DNA of 64,000 nt from positions 293,877-357,876 of the forward strand of contig JADKHM010000004.1 of the NCBI GenBank assembly GCA_016721735.1. The letters run 5' to 3'. The notes under the pieces are model-generated. The model searched no databases, was not told the origin of the DNA, and worked only from the letters and a program-made list of their open reading frames with translations. Below, in pieces: positions 37,261 to 47,403 of this stretch (positions are counted from its first letter, which is position 1; each line of letters opens with the position of its first letter). A program made the position numbers and the translations under genes. Origin of the DNA: Flavobacterium sp. Its GTDB lineage: Bacteria > Bacteroidota > Bacteroidia > Flavobacteriales > Flavobacteriaceae.

Positions 37261-38286
37261 TTACTGTTCATTGAAATTAATCGTCAACCCAAATAAGCTT
37301 GTGTTGGCGGCTAAAGTATAACGTGAATAAGAATAATCAAATTTGATACGACCCATTTTAAGACCCAATCCGACAGAAATTCCAGAGAAATTCCGTTGTT
37401 CTAGTAATCGCAACTCTTCTGCTCTTCTGAAATTATAACCTAGGCGAATATTAAATCCTTTTTGCGGAAATAACTCAGCCCCAAAAACAACGTGCCGTAA
37501 GGCATTATTGAAAAATGATGTTTTCTCAGGTGTAGAAGTGCCATCAATAGAATTCTGCGCTCTTGCTGGATTGGAAAAGGTTACATTCCATTGTTGTAAA
37601 TTTTCAAATGTCAAATGCCATCGAATGGGAACATTGTCTAATTGTTGTGAAATTCCGGCCATTACTTCGAGTGGTAACTTTTCATGGGTACCAGCATAAG
37701 TGGTAATTTGAGTTCCTATATTTCGAATGACGAATGCGTAATTAATTGCATTGACATCATCTACATATAAAGCACCTAAATCAATAGCGGCGCCATAAGA
37801 ATTGTAACTTTCAAGTGATGAATTGATTAATTTACTATTGGCTCCGACATGTAATTTTGTATTCGGAACGTTATAAGCATAACCAAAAGTCAAGGCGATA
37901 TCACTTCCAGTAAAGTTGGAAGTGGGCGTTCCGTTTTCGTCATAACCATCGAAAGTGCCATAGTTAACATAATTGACACCCCAATGAAAAGTCTGCACAT
38001 GACGATCGAAAGTATAGGCATATGAGGCGGTACCGTAGGTTACTTCGCCAAAATAGTTACCATAATTTAACGCAAAGTGATTATCCATTTCTGGATTTAT
38101 GGTTGCTGGATTAAAATGTGCTTGATTTACGTCTTGATCGTAAATCGTCAAGGTCTTTCCGCCGAGCGCTGCTTGACGTGGAGAAGTTACTAAATTTAGA
38201 AATTGGTATACAGACTGACCTCCTACTTGACAGTAAACTGTGGCATTGACAAGAAAAAAGGCAACTAAAAGGAAATTTCGAATCAT
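37261..38286 (-). CDS. porQ: Type IX secretion system protein PorQ
   Basis: A 341-residue outer-membrane beta-barrel of the PorQ family, part of the T9SS attachment complex (with PorU, PorV and PorZ) that processes and anchors cargo at the surface. The signal peptide (MIRNFLLVAFFLVNATVYC) is followed by VGGQSVYQFLNLVTSPRQAALGG, the PorQ hallmark region (key words: SVYQFLNL and RQAALGG), then NPATINPEMDNHFALNYGNY and amphipathic strands to the end (SVGLGLKMGRIKFDYSY). The order lon, porQ, cmk supports the assignment. It fits with the many T9SS cargo genes nearby. Confidence 0.94.
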   Translation of the reverse strand: MIRNFLLVAFFLVNATVYCQVGGQSVYQFLNLVTSPRQAALGGKTLTIYDQDVNQAHFNPATINPEMDNHFALNYGNYFGEVTYGTASYAYTFDRHVQTFHWGVNYVNYGTFDGYDENGTPTSNFTGSDIALTFGYAYNVPNTKLHVGANSKLINSSLESYNSYGAAIDLGALYVDDVNAINYAFVIRNIGTQITTYAGTHEKLPLEVMAGISQQLDNVPIRWHLTFENLQQWNVTFSNPARAQNSIDGTSTPEKTSFFNNALRHVVFGAELFPQKGFNIRLGYNFRRAEELRLLEQRNFSGISVGLGLKMGRIKFDYSYSRYTLAANTSLFGLTINFNEQ

Positions 38287-38342
38287 GTTTTGCGGCGCTA
38301 TTTGAGAAAGTATAACGCAAATGCGAAGATATTATTTTTAAT

Positions 38343-38372
38343 AAAAAAACGGCTCATTAAATGAACCGTTTT
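38343..38372 (-). terminator. Rho-independent terminator after lon
   Basis: On the minus strand AAACGGTTCAT pairs with ATGAGCCGTTT (one U-G wobble on this strand, a mismatch on the other) and is followed by T-rich sequence. The strand asymmetry shows that it serves lon. Confidence 0.85.
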
Positions 38373-38377
38373 TTTTA

Positions 38378-40828
38378 TTATAATTTTTTAGCGTTTTTTA
38401 CATTTTGATCGGTAAGTGCAAACTTCAAAACTTCGCTCATTTCCTTAACATAATGAAAAGTTAAGCCCGCGATATATTCAGGCTTGATTTCATCCACATC
38501 TTGCTTATTGTCGATGCACATAATAATCTCTTTAATGTTGGCGCGCTTAGCAGCCAAAATCTTTTCTTTGATACCGCCAACAGGCAGAACTTTTCCACGC
38601 AAAGTAATCTCTCCGGTCATCGCAGTACTTTTCTTCACTCTCTTTTGAGTTAACAGCGAAACCAAAGAAGTCAACATGGCAATTCCAGCACTTGGACCAT
38701 CTTTAGGCGTTGCTCCTTCTGGAACGTGAAGGTGAATATTATATTTTGACAACATTTCAGAATCTAATCCCAATAATGACGCATTAGCTTTTATATACTC
38801 CAACGCAATTGTGGCCGATTCTTTCATTACGGTACCTAAATTCCCGGTAATGGTCATCGTTCCTTTTCCTGGCGAAAGCAATGACTCGATAAAGAGAATG
38901 TCCCCACCGACAGCGGTCCATGCAAGGCCTGTTACAACACCTGCTACTTCATTGTTTTCTGATTTGTCTCTTTCCATTCTTGGAACACCCAGAATTCGAA
39001 CAATATCCTCATCGGTCAATTTTACATTATATGGTTCTTCCATCGCAACTGATTTTGCGATGTTACGAATCACCTGTGCAATTTTTGTTTCCAAACCACG
39101 AACACCTGATTCTCTTGTATAGCCTTCGACAATTTTCTCTAACTGTTTTTTGCCAATGACCACATCTTTAGTTGTCAGTCCATGCTCTTTCAGTTGCTTT
39201 GGAAATAAATGCTGACGTGCTATTTCGACTTTTTCTTCGATGGTATAACCTGACATTTTGATTACTTCCATTCGGTCCTTTAAGGCGGGTTGAATGGCTT
39301 GCATATTGTTCGAAGTTGCAATAAACATCACTTTAGACAAGTCATATCCCATTTCAAGGAAATTATCGTAAAAGGCGTTATTTTGCTCCGGATCTAACAC
39401 TTCCAGCAATGCCGAAGATGGGTCTCCTTGATGGCTGTTGGATAGTTTGTCTATTTCGTCTAAAACAAAAACCGGATTTGATGTGCCAGCTTTCTTTAGG
39501 CTTTGGATAATTCTTCCAGGCATTGCACCAATATAGGTTTTCCTATGGCCACGAATTTCAGCTTCATCGCGCAAACCACCCAACGAAATTCTGACATACT
39601 CTCTGCCTAGTGCTTCTGCAACGGACTTTCCGATTGAAGTTTTTCCAACCCCTGGAGGTCCAGCCAAGCAAATTATCGGCGATTTCATATCATTTCTAAG
39701 TTTCAAAACGGCCAAATGTTCAATCATTCTTTTCTTGACGTCTTCTAATCCGAAGTGATCACGATCAAGTATCTTCTGTGCACGTTTTAAATCAAAATTA
39801 TCTTTTGAAAATTGGTTCCAAGGTAAGTCCAAGAACAACTCCAAGTAATTCCTTTGAATCCCAAAATCAGGCGCTTGAGGATTCATTCGCTGCATTTTGG
39901 ACAATTCTTTTTCAAAGTGTTTTTGTGTTTTTTCGTCCCATTTCTTAGTTTTTGCCTTTTGACGCATTTCATCCATTTCTTCTTCTTGCGAAACGCCTCC
40001 CAACTCTTCCTGAATGGTTTTCAATTGTTGATGCAAGAAATATTCACGTTGCTGCTGATCTAGGTCAAAACGGACTTTCGATTGGATATCGTTCTTCAAT
40101 TCCAATTTTTGAAGTTCAACATTCATAAATCGCAAGGTCTCTTAGGCACGTTCTTTTAGTGCATTAATCGCCAGTAGATTTTGCTTTTCACTTACAGACA
40201 AATTCATGTTCGACGAAACGAAATTCACCAAAAACGATTGGCTTTCAATATTCTTGATGGCAAAAGTAGCCTCGGTAGGAATATTTGGACTTTCTTTTAT
40301 GATTTGAATGGCAAGCTCTTTTATCGATTCTAAAATGGCGAGGAATTCAGAGTCATGAACACCAGGTCTTTTCTCTTCTACTTCTTTCACCAAAGCATTA
40401 ATGTATGGCTTTTCGGAAGTTACGGCGTCAATTTCGAAACGTTTTTTTCCTTGAAGAATTACGGTAATGTTACCGTCAGGCATTTTAAGAACGCGCAAAA
40501 TTTTAGCAACAGTTCCTATTTTGTGGATATCATTCTTAGTTGGATCTTCATCACCTTCATTTTTCTGCGCCACAACACCGATAATCTTATTACCTGCATT
40601 GGCGTCATTGATTAGTCGAATGGACTTATCCCTTCCAGCAGAAATTGGGATAACAACTCCTGGAAACAATACCGTATTTCGCAATGGAAGAATTGGCAAG
40701 GAGGCTGGCAATTCTTCATTATTCATTTCTTCTTCATCCTCGGGAGTTAATAGTGGAATTAACTCGGCGTCGGTATCGAATTCTTGTAGTGACAATGTGT
40801 CAAAGGATAATATATTATGATGTGACAT
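38378..40828 (-). pseudogene. lon: ATP-dependent protease Lon, interrupted by an in-frame TAA
   Basis: Read through the stop, this is a normal-length Lon (816 residues), the ATP-driven AAA+ protease for misfolded and regulatory proteins. The LON substrate-binding domain (LPILPLRNTVLFPGVVIPI) lies in the first 228 residues. Then TAA at 40142-40144 interrupts NALKERA-*-ETLRFMNVEL in the same frame. Leu TTA is the likely original codon, one base away. The second part has Walker A GPPGVGKTSIGK, Walker B PVFVLDEIDKL and the Ser-Lys protease site GPSAGIAMLTSL with TGEITLRGKVLPVGGIKEK. Both parts are intact and well conserved, so a sequencing error or a very recent mutation is more likely than decay. 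Confidence 0.92.
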
Positions 40829-40873
40829 AATTTTTGGCAGGTCAAATTGACATTAAATTGATAAATGGATTAA

Positions 40874-40881
40874 CAAATGTA
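40874..40881 (-). promoter_or_regulatory. Bacteroidota -7 promoter element for lon
   Basis: TACATTTG on the minus strand matches TAnnTTTG about 46 nt upstream of the lon ATG. No -33 element at the usual spacing was found. Confidence 0.45.
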
Positions 40882-40966
40882 GACGAACAATTCAATAAAA
40901 TACTATAAAATCGATGTACTACACTTTATTTCGTTGGCGCTACTAAAAGTCAACTTTTATGCCATA

Positions 40967-40994
40967 AAAAAACCTAAGGTTTGTACTTAGGTTT
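40967..40994 (-). terminator. Rho-independent terminator after the first fibronectin-III lipoprotein
   Basis: AAACCTAAG and CTTAGGTTT form a 9-bp stem over a 7-nt loop. On the minus strand a seven-T run follows. It lies about 50 nt past the lipoprotein stop. Confidence 0.82.
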
Positions 40995-41044
40995 CTGAAA
41001 TAGTCACTATTTTCTAGTTCTGTTCTCTATCAAATAGTATGTTT

Positions 41045-42112
41045 TTATGGTATCGCGACATCAAAAGTTCCCTCTGTAATATTCCTTAACTCAAGTGGCT
41101 GGTTAGGATTGATGGCATTAAAGTAGAATTTACCTTTAATTCTAGTGGCTGTTCTTTCTGTGATTGTAATTGATCCATTGGTATCCGTTTGAAATTCATT
41201 TGGAACTGGTTCAAAATAAATAAACCTGAATTTGTCGGTTAATGGATCTGTATTGAAGTATTCTGTTCCGATTACAACATCATTGTCGATATTAATATCT
41301 ATCTGGTCATCATTGATGTTACTTGCAATAATATTAATTGAAGAAACACCATTGTGTAATGCATTTGGGTTTACATTAATAGTTAGATCTACAAATTCGA
41401 AACCATTAATTAGAGCATAAAAATCGTCTGTGCTTGGTGCTCCAATTGCAGCAATATTTATTGGTCCAACCCAGTCGCTACTTTGTGTCGCACCACAATT
41501 CGAGCGAACGTAAAAATCATAACTGACATTCTCAATTAAATTATTTACTGTGGTAGTCGGTGAATACGTAAATAAACTGATTCCGGTGCCAATTGTAAAT
41601 CCAGCAGCTCCATATTCAACCTGCCAGGTACTTTCCGTACCATCATATAACCACGCAACTGTTGCGACTGAGGTGTCGTCTTGAGATCTAACAGCGGTAA
41701 CTTCAGTTGGACTATTGCACTCCGAAGAAATTGATCCCGGAGCCACGGGCCCTACCCATGCACTGTATGTATTATCTGAACATTTTGTTCGAATGTAAAA
41801 CTCGTAAGCCGTACCTTCAACTAAACCGCCAATCGTATTACTTGAAATGGTAAAATTCACAGAAGTTCCTGTACCCAATTCGAAACCGGCAATACCATAT
41901 TGTATCTCCCATGCCTCTCCTGAAGTCTTATCCCAATCAATTCTAACACTATTTCCATTGATGAATGAACTTACCGTAAATAAAGTAGGTTTATCGCAAG
42001 CACTTGGAACTTCTACTAGAAAATCGGGATCAACAGGTTCATTTTCGCAAGAAATAAAACTCATTGCAAACAACAAAAAGAACAATAGAATAAGTTTGTT
42101 TGTATTCTTCAT
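41045..42112 (-). CDS. Fibronectin-III domain lipoprotein (paralog 1 of 3)
   Basis: A 355-residue protein. The start at MKNTNKLILLFF puts the lipobox MSFISC directly after a hydrophobic stretch; a start six codons earlier is possible. Two fibronectin-III domains follow (about 35-125 and 130-215, each with WEIQYG or WQVEYG, then YEFYIRTKC or YDFYVRSNC and SAWVGP-type ends). The C-terminal beta domain (about 225-355) carries GSITITE, RIKGKFYF and EGTFDVAIP, a pattern resembling small flavobacterial lipoprotein domains. Its C-terminal domain is the most diverged of the three tandem paralogs. Outer-membrane location is expected and the function is unknown. Confidence 0.88.
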   Translation of the reverse strand: MKNTNKLILLFFLLFAMSFISCENEPVDPDFLVEVPSACDKPTLFTVSSFINGNSVRIDWDKTSGEAWEIQYGIAGFELGTGTSVNFTISSNTIGGLVEGTAYEFYIRTKCSDNTYSAWVGPVAPGSISSECNSPTEVTAVRSQDDTSVATVAWLYDGTESTWQVEYGAAGFTIGTGISLFTYSPTTTVNNLIENVSYDFYVRSNCGATQSSDWVGPINIAAIGAPSTDDFYALINGFEFVDLTINVNPNALHNGVSSINIIASNINDDQIDINIDNDVVIGTEYFNTDPLTDKFRFIYFEPVPNEFQTDTNGSITITERTATRIKGKFYFNAINPNQPLELRNITEGTFDVAIP

Positions 42113-42302
42113 TAGAATATGTATTTTCATTTGAGATAAGAAATATATTTAATCCTTTATTGTAAATGAAATTTAAAGTTATAAAATAAAACTACCCAAA
42201 CAATTTCACCTTCACTCCAAGCACATCTCAGACTAATGCGCGATAAAAAATCGAAATCAAGATATGTTTAGATTCAATAATTTATTGTTTTTAGAGGAGT
42301 AC

Positions 42303-43751
42303 TTAATTGAAATAAGGATCATCTAATTGGTAACTAAACGTTCCATTTAACACGCGGAAACCACCTACTAATGCTCCATCCACAAACTTTTCGTACGAAA
42401 AAGAAAAAACACCTCTGATAATTCTAGTGTCACTATTAAATTCTGTAATTGTAAGTCTTCCTTCTGAAATTCTATTTGTGGTAGAAACGGTAGAACCTGG
42501 ATTAGTGAGTAATTTCACTTGACAAAAATTTGCCGTAGTCACGTTATCAAATTCCAAAAGTGGATAATCTCCAACGACCCATGAATTGTTAGGGAGGTAC
42601 AAACTAATCTCACTAGATGCCACTAAATTATCGGATGTTACCCCCTGTATCCACAGATATCGCGGCTCATTTATAGGAGCGCTATTGTTAAGAATTGTGA
42701 CATCAATTCCCGTAGTAGCATACTGATAAGGAGTCATTCTATCAAATTGCATCCCTGCTATATTTGCAGTCATCAAAGCTGTTGAATTGTCGATTCCGTT
42801 GGTTTGTTCCAAATTAATTGGACCGAACCATGGACTACTTTGCGTCTCAGAACAACTGGCTCGTACATAAAAATCATAAGATGAAGTTTGAAGTTCAGAA
42901 ACGGTAATTGTCGTAAATTGGGAAATAATCGTAGTTCCATTGCCAACAACAAAACCAACATTTCCGTACTGAATTTCCCAGGAGGTTTCACTTCCGCCGG
43001 CATTCCAGGTTACTGTTGCTCTGCTGATATTATTACCATTTCTGATCACGGTGAGATTTGAAGGCGCTATGCAATCTTCTATAGGAATTGCAGTAACAAC
43101 TACTGGACCTATCCAATTGCTATTTTGGTCGTTGGAACAATTCGAACGAACATAAAATTCATAACTAACATTTTCCGATAGATTGGAAACCATTTTAGAA
43201 TTATTAGTTGATAGCAAAATAGTGCCACTGCCTAACGAAAAGCCAGCAGTTCCATATTGCACTTGCCATGAATTTTCATCTCCATTTGCTAACTACGAAA
43301 TGTTGATTCTTGTAGGATCAGTCGCCAATCTGACTGGAGAGACATTGGTTCGACTTACGCAAGCGGTCCGCTCAGTACCAAGGGCTACTGGCCCAAACCA
43401 GGCACTAAAAATGCCTTCTCCACATTTGGTACGTATATAAAAGTCATAATCTATTGTGGGCGTCAAGCCACTAATTGAGCTACTTTCAGGTGTAAAATCG
43501 ACAATAGTACCTGTTCCAATTTCAAAACCTTGTGGTCCGTACTGAATTTCCCACGAGCCTCCAGAAGTTTTATCCCAGTTTATTTGTACTATGTTGTCAT
43601 TTATTAATGTGCTTACAGCAAACTTAGAAGGCGTATTACATGCAGTCGGAACTTCGTTTGATAATTCTGGATTAATAGGTTCCTTTGAACAAGAAATAAG
43701 AATAAGTGCAGAAGCAAAAGAAAGCTGGAGAAAAAACAAAATATTTTTCAT
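42303..43751 (-). pseudogene. Fibronectin-III domain lipoprotein (paralog 2 of 3), interrupted by an in-frame TAG
   Basis: The frame starts at MKNILFFLQLSFASALILIS with a lipobox cysteine (LISC) and runs to 42303 except for TAG at 43293-43295. The stop falls at TRINIS-*-LANGDENSWQVQYG. The paralog reads KATVAW-SAGLDGNSWQVQYG here, so the lost codon is almost surely Trp TGG changed to TAG. Restored, the protein has 482 residues: three fibronectin-III domains and the C-terminal domain shared with paralog 3 (GSITITEFN-type, RIIRGVFSFSYEKFVDG, NGTFSYQLDDPYFN). It is either a single-base error or a recent nonsense mutation. Confidence 0.87.
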
Positions 43752-43874
43752 AGTTGGTATCTAAGTTCTAGATTTAGTTCGCAAACTTATTTAATCATTT
43801 ACTGTAAAAGAAATTTAATATCTTAAAAAAACGAATTCCTTAAGTTACTTTGCTATAATAGTAATTATTACTCA

Positions 43875-43911
43875 TAAAAAAACCTGAATCAACTGCGATC
43901 CAGGTTTTTTT
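43875..43911 (-). terminator. Rho-independent terminator after paralog 3
   Basis: AAAAAAACCTG and CAGGTTTTTTT form an 11-bp stem around a 15-nt loop between paralogs 2 and 3. It lies about 20 nt past the paralog 3 stop. Confidence 0.82.
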
Positions 43912-43930
43912 GAAGGCTTTATTTCTCCCA

Positions 43931-45100
43931 TTAGTTAAAGTAGGGGTCATCTAATGCATAATTAAATGTACCGTTACTAACTTCATATTCTCCAGCAACA
44001 ACACCATCTACAGACTTTTCGTATCTAAATGAAAAAGTTCCTTTAATTCTCCTAGTTACTTCATTAAATTCGGTAATTGTTACAGAACCAGAAATAAGTA
44101 CATTATTGGTAACTTCCGCAGCGCCATAATTTGTTAGTAATAATAACTGACAATAATCTGCTGTTTCAAAATCAATAGCATCTGACAAATTATACGTCCC
44201 AGGCGACCACAAATTACTAGGAATATATAAGTTAAGTTGATATGAATTAGCAACAATATCTGACGTAACTCCTTGAACTTGAACATAAGTAAATTGCCCA
44301 ACAGTAGGATTGCCATTCAGAACAGTAATGTCGTTTCCTGTCACAGAGTATAAATACGGTACCATAGTGTTGTATGGAACACCCGCAATATTAGCAGTCA
44401 TTAAGGCCGGTGAATTGTCAATTGACTGCACTCCGACAATATTTACTGGTCCAACCCATGCGCTATTTTGATTGCCATCACAATTTGATCTCACGTAAAA
44501 ATCATAACTCACGTTTGCCAATAGGTTCTGAATTACTTTTGTTTGCGTTGAAGATGCTAGAATAGTGCCGCTACCGATTGTAAATCCAGCAGTTCCATAT
44601 TGCACTTGCCAAGAATTTCCATCGAGACCAGCAGACCAAGCTACTGTCGCTTTAGTCTGGTCTGTTGTAGATCTAACAGCTGTGACGTTGGTAGGACTCG
44701 CACACAATGCAAGTTCAGTACCCGGCGATACTGGCCCAACCCACGCGCTATAATCGTCATCAGAACATTTGGTACGAATATAAAAGTCATAATCAACTGT
44801 TGAAGTTAAGCCGTTAATTAAGCTACTGGTAGGTGAAAAATCTACGCTAGTTCCATTTCCTAATGCAAATCCGTTAACCCCGTATTGAATTTCCCACTCG
44901 GTACCTGAGGTCTTATCCCATTCAATACGCACTGTATTGTTATTGATAAATGCGCTGACATTAAAAAACGCAGGAGCATCACATGGTGTAGGAGTTGGAA
45001 TTAACAATGCTGGATCTATTGGTTCGTCATCGCCAGTACAAGAATTCAAAAGAAATATCGAAAACAGTAAGAAGAGAAGTGCTAATTTTGGTGATTTCAT
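43931..45100 (-). CDS. Fibronectin-III domain lipoprotein (paralog 3 of 3)
   Basis: A 389-residue protein. The signal MKSPKLALLFLLFSIFLLNSC ends in a lipobox cysteine followed by TGDDEP; the acidic residues after the cysteine are compatible with surface export of Bacteroidota lipoproteins. There are two fibronectin-III domains (WEIQYGVNGFALGNG, WQVQYGTAGFTIGSG) and a 160-residue C-terminal domain (ALMTANIAGVPYNTMVPYL, SVTITEFNEVTRRIKGTFSF, NGTFNYALDDPYFN). That domain is closely shared with paralog 2. It is divergent from the ECF sigma gene 92 nt away. The ligand or partner is unknown. Confidence 0.9.
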   Translation of the reverse strand: MKSPKLALLFLLFSIFLLNSCTGDDEPIDPALLIPTPTPCDAPAFFNVSAFINNNTVRIEWDKTSGTEWEIQYGVNGFALGNGTSVDFSPTSSLINGLTSTVDYDFYIRTKCSDDDYSAWVGPVSPGTELALCASPTNVTAVRSTTDQTKATVAWSAGLDGNSWQVQYGTAGFTIGSGTILASSTQTKVIQNLLANVSYDFYVRSNCDGNQNSAWVGPVNIVGVQSIDNSPALMTANIAGVPYNTMVPYLYSVTGNDITVLNGNPTVGQFTYVQVQGVTSDIVANSYQLNLYIPSNLWSPGTYNLSDAIDFETADYCQLLLLTNYGAAEVTNNVLISGSVTITEFNEVTRRIKGTFSFRYEKSVDGVVAGEYEVSNGTFNYALDDPYFN

Positions 45101-45192
45101 TTCATATTTTATTAGTTTTCAAATATAATTATTTCATGTATAGTTTTTAAAAAAAATAAATAAACTGTAACATAGGAATAAATTGACTGTCT

Positions 45193-45771
45193 TTGCTCTT
45201 AAATAAGAATAATCTATTGAGTCTATCCAACTTACATATTGAAGATTTAATTGCCCTTTGTAAACAAAAAAATCAAAAGGCTGAATTCGAAATATACCAT
45301 CGATACAGCAAAGCGATGTATAATATCGCACTTCGTATCGTCAAGGATGAACATTATGCTGAAGACGTCATGCAAGAAGGTTTCTTAAAAGCTTTCACTA
45401 AGATCAATGATTATCGTCAGGAAGTGGCATTTGGAGCTTGGTTGAAGCGAATTATCATCAATCACAGCATCGATTTTTACAAAAAAAATTCGGCATTTCA
45501 ATTAGAAGAACTAGATCGTATTTTGTATAAAGTAGAGGAAGAAAATACTATAACCGCTGAAATAGATTTTCAAGAACTCAAAGTCGCTCAAGTACTTGAT
45601 GTCATTAAAAATCTTAAAGATAATTATCGCATGGTGCTCACCTTGTTCTTTATTGAAGGCTATGATCAGGAAGAAATTTCTGAAATACTCAACATTAGTT
45701 ACGCCAACTGCAGAACAACGCTGAGTCGAGCGAAAGAAAGTCTGAGAAAGGCGCTACAAGACGTAATTTAA
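45193..45771 (+). CDS. ECF-family RNA polymerase sigma factor
   Basis: A 192-residue sigma-70 family factor of the extracytoplasmic-function type. Region 2 (about 20-95) has YHRYSKAMYNIALRIV, DEHYAEDVMQEGFLKAF and FGAWLKRIIINHSIDFY. Region 4 (about 130-190) has NLKDNYRMVLTLFFIEGYDQEEISEILNIS (helix-turn-helix: YDQEEISEILNIS) and TTLSRAKESLRK. No ATG precedes region 2, so initiation must use TTG, either at 45193 or at 45217. The anti-sigma gene follows after 11 nt, so the two are one operon with the beta-helix genes behind them. Confidence 0.93.
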   Translation: MLLNKNNLLSLSNLHIEDLIALCKQKNQKAEFEIYHRYSKAMYNIALRIVKDEHYAEDVMQEGFLKAFTKINDYRQEVAFGAWLKRIIINHSIDFYKKNSAFQLEELDRILYKVEEENTITAEIDFQELKVAQVLDVIKNLKDNYRMVLTLFFIEGYDQEEISEILNISYANCRTTLSRAKESLRKALQDVI

Positions 45772-45782
45772 AAAGGAGAAAA

Positions 45783-46319
45783 ATGAAAAAGACAAATGAC
45801 CCTATCGAAAAATTGTTTGAAAACTTTGAAAATCAATGGGATATTCAAGAGTTGCCACATCATCATCAGGAACGATTTCTCACCAAACAAAAATCGAGAA
45901 ATCAGACAAAATCAACTTGGTACCAAATATCCATTGCGGCTTCCATTTTGCTTCTTGTTGGTTTGTTCTTTCTATTAAACAAAAACGAACCCACCAACGA
46001 TTTCAAATTGGCTTCCGCGGAAACACAAAGAACCGATTCGGTATTTAGTGCGATGGTTCAAAATGAATTGCTCCAGATCAAAGAAAAAAAATCTCCACTG
46101 AACGAAAAAATAGTCAATGACGCATTAAAGCAAATGCAGCAAATGGACGCTGACTATGAAAAAATTAAGAGAGAACTAGTAGAAAATGGCGAAAACAAAC
46201 AAATCATATATGCCATGATTCACAACTTTAAGACAAGAATCGAATTTCTTGAAAACGTCCTTAAGCAAATAGATAATACCGAAAAATTAAATACCACAAA
46301 TCATGAAAAAACAATTTAA
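45783..46319 (+). CDS. Probable membrane-anchored anti-sigma factor
   Basis: A 178-residue protein with a short cytoplasmic N-terminus (1-45: DPIEKLFENFENQWDIQELPHHH, a candidate sigma-binding segment around NFENQWDIQELP), one transmembrane helix (about 49-64, ISIAASILLLVGLFFLL) and a periplasmic, helical C-terminal part. Its place directly behind an ECF sigma gene and its topology mark it as the cognate anti-sigma factor. There is no zinc HxxxCxxC motif, so it is not of the ZAS type. Its 3' end overlaps the next gene by 17 nt. Confidence 0.8.
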   Translation: MKKTNDPIEKLFENFENQWDIQELPHHHQERFLTKQKSRNQTKSTWYQISIAASILLLVGLFFLLNKNEPTNDFKLASAETQRTDSVFSAMVQNELLQIKEKKSPLNEKIVNDALKQMQQMDADYEKIKRELVENGENKQIIYAMIHNFKTRIEFLENVLKQIDNTEKLNTTNHEKTI

Positions 46320-47367
46320 ATTACTGTGCGCACTCCTACTGCTGCCCATTCTCGTTTTTGGAAACGAGATTGATTTGGGAAAATATACCAAACAAAAAGA
46401 AATAAAGAAAGCGTATATCGTCAATAGCGATGCAGGAATTTCTGTAAAGAATTCCTATGGAAACGTTTACGTCACCACCTGGAATGAGGATAAAATTGAA
46501 CTTAGTATCATCATCAAAGTGAGCGGCGACAACGAAAAATGGGTTCTGAAAAAAATTGACGAAATCGACGTAGATATTGAAGCACTAAAATCGATGGTAA
46601 CTGCGGAAACTACGTTCGGAAGTTCATTCAACAGCAACAATTCTAAAAACAATAGTTTTGAAATTAACTATACCGTCAAGATTCCGAAAAACGGCAGCGT
46701 AAAAATCAAAAATAATTATGGTTCAATTATCACGACAGATCTGTACTCAAACACAAATATGTCGTGCGATTACGGGAAGATTACCTTAGGAAGACTTAAC
46801 GGAAACTCAAACCAAATCTCGTTTGATTATTGCACCAAATCTTCGATAGAATATATCAAAACAGGAACGATTTCGGCAGACTACTCGGGTTTTACATTAA
46901 AGGAATTTGGAAGTTTGACACTTAATTCGGACTACACAGATTGTAATCTTGGAAATGGAACCAACCTGAAATACAGTAGCAATTACGCAAAGCTGAACGC
47001 AGGAAACATCACAAACTTAGATGGAGATGGAGATTACCTCAATATTAAAATAAATCAGATTTCTAACGCATTGCAAATCAATACAGAATACAGTAAAATT
47101 GTTGTTGCAGAAATTGATGAAAAGGCTAAAGCAGTTAGTATTAATGCAGAATATACTGCGATTGAACTCGCCTACCATCCTAATTTTGCGTTCAACTTTG
47201 ATATCAATCTAAGATATGCAAACCTAAAATACAACGGCGAATTTGAGTTTAATTCAAAACAAGAAAAATCTTTTTCAAAAAATTACCAAGGTTACTATAA
47301 AAAAAGCGGCGTAAACAAAGTGTCTATTCAATCAGACTACGGCAATGTTTCGCTTATCCAACTATAA
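46303..47367 (+). CDS. Secreted DUF4097-like beta-helix protein
   Basis: A 354-residue protein with signal peptide MKKQFKLLCALLLLPILVFG. The body has repeated strand motifs typical of DUF4097-type putative adhesins (AGISVKNSYGNVYVTTW, GSVKIKNNYGSIITTDL, GTISADYSGFTLKEF, LNSDYTDCNLG, ending VSIQSDYGNVSLIQL). The pattern predicts a right-handed beta-helix or solenoid in the periplasm or at the surface. Translation is coupled to the anti-sigma gene through a 17-nt overlap. The combination ECF sigma, anti-sigma, DUF4097, head-GIN recurs in Bacteroidota and suggests an envelope-stress output. The direct function is unknown. Confidence 0.82.
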   Translation: MKKQFKLLCALLLLPILVFGNEIDLGKYTKQKEIKKAYIVNSDAGISVKNSYGNVYVTTWNEDKIELSIIIKVSGDNEKWVLKKIDEIDVDIEALKSMVTAETTFGSSFNSNNSKNNSFEINYTVKIPKNGSVKIKNNYGSIITTDLYSNTNMSCDYGKITLGRLNGNSNQISFDYCTKSSIEYIKTGTISADYSGFTLKEFGSLTLNSDYTDCNLGNGTNLKYSSNYAKLNAGNITNLDGDGDYLNIKINQISNALQINTEYSKIVVAEIDEKAKAVSINAEYTAIELAYHPNFAFNFDINLRYANLKYNGEFEFNSKQEKSFSKNYQGYYKKSGVNKVSIQSDYGNVSLIQL

Positions 47368-47403
47368 TTAATTTTAGTTTCAATCATCATTAAATCAATC
47401 ATT

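Noticed and set aside
40142..43295. Stop-codon reassignment (TAA/TAG read as amino acids)
   Set aside because: TAA, TAG and TGA all end other genes in the window at the expected places. Only one internal TAA and one internal TAG were found.
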